Below, piece after piece: positions 5,663 through 7,301 of a DNA stretch of 7,301 nt; position 1 is the stretch's first letter; each line of letters begins with the position of its first letter. This DNA comes from Methanobrevibacter sp. Its GTDB lineage: Archaea; Methanobacteriota; Methanobacteria; Methanobacteriales; Methanobacteriaceae. The stretch spans positions 1 through 7,301 of the forward strand of contig JADLKP010000109.1 in assembly GCA_016838945.1 (NCBI GenBank), read 5' to 3'. Under the pieces are notes generated by a model. It ran no database searches and was not told where the DNA came from. It saw only the letters and a program-made list of their open reading frames with translations. The position numbers were made by a program, and so were the translations under genes.

Positions 5663-5742
5663 GTAATTAATTTTTTACTTTTGTAAAAAATTATTTACTT
5701 TTGTAAAAAATATATTACATATGTAATAATTATTTTACATCA
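5663..5742. promoter_or_regulatory. operator array: three TTAC-N4-GTAA dyads plus two half-sites, 20-bp phasing
   Basis: Site A (5668-5693) has perfect 11-bp arms TAATTTTTTAC and GTAAAAAATTA around TTTT. Site B (5691-5710) has TTTAC-TTTT-GTAAA with further imperfect arms. Site C (5713-5728) is the perfect 16-bp palindrome TATTACATATGTAATA. Their centres are 5680.5, 5700.5 and 5720.5. A lone GTAA (5663-5666) and a lone TTAC (5735-5738) are in register with centres at 5660.5 and 5740.5. Sites B and C are next to the predicted start of the ABC operon and the last half-site abuts its TATA box, so repression is the natural reading. Site C contains TACANNTGTA, the BlaI/MecI/CopY operator consensus, but the regulator is not in the window. 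Confidence 0.7.
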
Positions 5743-5750
5743 TATATAAA
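5743..5750 (-). promoter_or_regulatory. TATA box of the ABC exporter operon
   Basis: TATATAAA on + reads TTTATATA on the coding strand, a textbook archaeal TATA box. The start site would fall near 5720, giving a leader of about 85 bases. The remaining spacer up to hisA (5751-5930) is AT-rich and shows only the hisA signals and one out-of-phase GTAAAAAA half-site (5810-5817). Confidence 0.6.
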
Positions 5751-5860
5751 TGTTTTGCTAAAATTGGAAAAATCTAGGAAAATTGTTGAAAAATAAAATC
5801 GAACTAAATGTAAAAAAGTGCAAAAAGAATAAAATAAGAAATAAATTAATAATATAAAGT

Positions 5861-5870
5861 AAATATATTA
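5861..5870 (+). promoter_or_regulatory. probable TATA box of hisA
   Basis: AAATATATTA is centred about 65 bp before the hisA ATG. Transcription would start near 5892 and leave a leader of about 39 bases that includes the AAGGA ribosome site. A second TATA-like ATTATAAA (5899-5906) would place the start at the ATG and is less compatible with that ribosome site. Confidence 0.4.
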
Positions 5871-5930
5871 TAATGTTATAATTGTTGAAAATAATCACAT
5901 TATAAATTCAAAACTTAAAAAGGAATCAAA

Positions 5931-6671
5931 ATGTCATTTCAAGATAATAAAATGCTAATTATGCCTGCTGTAGACATTAAGAATGGAAAATGCGTGCAGC
6001 TAGTGCAAGGAGAACCTGGAACCGAACAGGTGATCATTGAAAATCCTGAAAAGGTTGCTGGAAAATGGGAAGAGTTAGGTGCAGAAGTTGTTCATGTCAT
6101 AGACCTTGACGGTGCACTTGAAAGCACAACAAACATAGAAACCATCAAAAAAGTGCTTGATGAAGTAAGCGTTCCCATCCAACTTGGAGGAGGCATAAGA
6201 AGCATTGAATATGCAGAAGAATTGCTGAACCTTGATATCGATAGGCTGATCATCGGAACCATGGGAATCAAGAACCCTGAAACAATAACCAAATTATCCG
6301 ATGAATACGGCAGTGAAAGAGTAATGATTTCCCTTGACAGCAAAGACAATAAGGTTGTCATAAAAGGTTGGCAGGAAAAGATTGGCAAGTCTGCAACTGA
6401 AATAAGCAAGGAATTCCAGGATCTTGGTGCTGGAAGCATATTGTTTACAAATGTTGATGTGGAAGGATTGCTTGGAGGGTTCTATGTAGACCCTGTAATT
6501 GACCTTGTAAACTCTGTAGACATTCCAGTTGTATACTCTGGAGGAGTTACAAGCTTAGAGGACTTAAAGCAACTCCAAACAACCGGTGCAAAGGGAGTTG
6601 TAATCGGTTCAGCATTATACAAAGACAAAATAAGTCTTGTAGATGCATTGAAATACCAAGAGATTAAATAA
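5931..6671 (+). CDS. hisA: ProFAR isomerase HisA (histidine biosynthesis)
   Basis: HisA is the cytoplasmic phosphoribosylformimino-5-aminoimidazole carboxamide ribotide isomerase. It performs the Amadori rearrangement of the fourth step of histidine synthesis. The 246-aa length is normal for this single-domain TIM barrel. The first strand has PAVDIKNGKCV with the catalytic base D15. The second catalytic Asp is D136 in MISLDSKD, and T173 in LFTNVDVEG corresponds to the conserved active-site Thr. Phosphate-binding loops are QLGGGIRS (84-91) with IGTMG (108-112), and YSGGVTS (202-208) with IGSALY (225-230). AAGGA precedes the ATG by five bases. No other his gene is nearby, as is common in methanogens with scattered his genes. 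HisF is the nearest relative, but the N-terminal PAVDI.nG and the TNVD.EG block indicate HisA. Confidence 0.95.
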   Translation: MSFQDNKMLIMPAVDIKNGKCVQLVQGEPGTEQVIIENPEKVAGKWEELGAEVVHVIDLDGALESTTNIETIKKVLDEVSVPIQLGGGIRSIEYAEELLNLDIDRLIIGTMGIKNPETITKLSDEYGSERVMISLDSKDNKVVIKGWQEKIGKSATEISKEFQDLGAGSILFTNVDVEGLLGGFYVDPVIDLVNSVDIPVVYSGGVTSLEDLKQLQTTGAKGVVIGSALYKDKISLVDALKYQEIK

Positions 6672-6735
6672 ATTCTAAAAAATAAAAATTAAAAAGCATA
6701 TTTAAAATTTATTATATTTTAAACGGAGACAAAAT

Positions 6736-7206
6736 ATGAAAGTAATGGCAACAGGAGTATTCGACCTATTGCATCCTGGACATGGATTGTATCTTGAAAA
6801 AGCAAAGGAATTAGGTGGAGAGGATGCGGTCCTTGTAGTTGTAATAGCAAGAGATTCAACTGTTAAAAAGAAAAAGAGAATCCCTGTTATTGATGAGAAT
6901 CAAAGATTAGAAATGATCAAATATCTCAAGCCCGTTGATGAAGCTTACATTGGCTATGATGGAGATATGTTCAAGATTGTAGAGGAAATTCAACCAGACA
7001 TAATAGCTATCGGTTCAGACCAAAATCATGACATTGCAAAGCTTCAGGAACAATTGGATAAAAGAGGAATCAAAGCTGTGGCTAAAAGAGTGAGAGAGTA
7101 CCGGACAGGAGATCTTGACAGTACCTGTAAGATAATCAATAGAATCAAGCACTCTGAATTGGAAGAGAAAAACTTGGATTGCAGTAATGTAATCAATGAT
7201 GAATAA
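6736..7206 (+). CDS. ribL: archaeal FAD synthase RibL (FMN adenylyltransferase)
   Basis: RibL transfers AMP from CTP- or ATP-type donors to FMN, making FAD; it is the archaeal replacement for the bacterial RibF adenylyltransferase half. The 156-aa protein has a Rossmann-type nucleotidyltransferase fold. It starts MATGVFDLLHPGHGLYL with the HxGH motif at H13-H16, then VVVIARDSTVKKKKR (34-48), QRLEMIKYLKPVDEAYIG (56-73), and PDIIAIGSDQNHD (87-99), typical of the archaeal group. C131 and C149 lie in the C-terminal tail; the Methanocaldococcus enzyme is known to have functionally important C-terminal cysteines. GGAG at 6725-6728 is seven bases before the ATG. TATA-like sequences in the 64-bp gap to hisA would start the message after or within this ribosome site, so read-through from hisA is more likely. 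Glycerol-3-phosphate cytidylyltransferases are similar, but the IGSDQNHD block and tail favour RibL. Confidence 0.9.
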   Translation: MKVMATGVFDLLHPGHGLYLEKAKELGGEDAVLVVVIARDSTVKKKKRIPVIDENQRLEMIKYLKPVDEAYIGYDGDMFKIVEEIQPDIIAIGSDQNHDIAKLQEQLDKRGIKAVAKRVREYRTGDLDSTCKIINRIKHSELEEKNLDCSNVINDE

Positions 7207-7243
7207 GAATTCCAATATGTGATTAGAATTAAAAATAAATAGT

Positions 7244-7267
7244 ATTAAAAAAATTATTAAAAAAATT
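7244..7267. repeat. exact 12-bp tandem duplication
   Basis: ATTAAAAAAATT occurs twice without a gap (7244-7255 and 7256-7267) downstream of ribL. It offers no T-run on + beyond two bases and is probably simple slippage. The remaining 7207-7301 holds no ORF. Confidence 0.5.
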
Positions 7268-7296
7268 AATGATAACTATAAAAACAACAAGATTAA

Positions 7297-7301
7297 AGGT
7301 G
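7297..7301 (+). promoter_or_regulatory. possible ribosome binding site of a gene beyond the window
   Basis: AGGTG at the very last bases matches the AGGTGAT signal used by other genes here. It may belong to a + strand gene that starts just past the edge. The start codon is not visible, so this is only suggestive. Confidence 0.3.

Noticed and set aside
5810..5817. Extra GTAAAAAA half-site near hisA
   Set aside because: It matches an arm of operator site A but is out of the 20-bp register and has no opposite arm, so chance in AT-rich DNA is likely.
6092..6439. 115-aa ORF on - opposite hisA
   Set aside because: It is antisense to conserved hisA sequence; the Ser/Leu-rich composition reflects the reverse complement of that gene.

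Overview
The window looks like chromosomal DNA from an AT-rich methanogenic archaeon of the Methanobacteriales, most likely Methanobrevibacter or a close relative. The genus is an inference; the archaeal assignment is firmer. It rests on an archaeal-type FAD synthase (RibL), a DUF447 protein, a compact archaeal TruA, TATA-like boxes upstream of genes, Shine-Dalgarno sequences of the AGGTGAT/GGAGG type, and oligo-T terminators in very AT-rich spacers. There is no transposon, integrase, CRISPR array, tRNA or rRNA, so this is mostly ordinary chromosome.

Layout. (1) 1-142 is an AT-rich leader with a short tandem repeat that duplicates a TATA-like box, followed by a DUF447 split-barrel protein on + (167-844). 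(2) 926-1570 holds two divergent genes for very small membrane proteins: a 71-aa protein with a PGLGQ motif on -, and a 69-aa two-helix protein on +. They share a 219-bp spacer in which each gene has an AAGAAT/ATTCTT dyad about 20 bp before its start codon. (3) truA, tRNA pseudouridine synthase, lies on - (1698-2573). It is separated from a divergent NudC-like Nudix hydrolase on + (2814-3716) by a spacer with a 13-bp tandem repeat. (4) A two-gene ABC exporter operon of the BcrA/BcrB type lies on - (ATPase 4653-5633, then permease 3895-4620). It converges on the Nudix gene across a stem-loop with T-runs on both strands. (5) hisA (5931-6671) and ribL (6736-7206) lie on +, probably co-transcribed. 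A likely ribosome binding site at the right edge suggests another + gene just outside.

How the genes relate. Most are independent housekeeping functions: tRNA modification (TruA), NAD(H) or NAD-cap hydrolysis (Nudix), histidine synthesis (HisA) and FAD synthesis (RibL, with a possible flavin link to the DUF447 protein). The ABC pair probably exports or resists a small toxic or peptide compound, or moves lipid.

The most striking non-coding structure is the control region of the ABC operon. Three inverted repeats of the form TTAC-N4-GTAA have centres exactly 20 bp apart (5680.5, 5700.5, 5720.5), and an in-register half-site lies on each side. They cover the predicted transcription start next to a TTTATATA box. 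This looks like a cooperative repressor array. The regulator is not encoded in the window.
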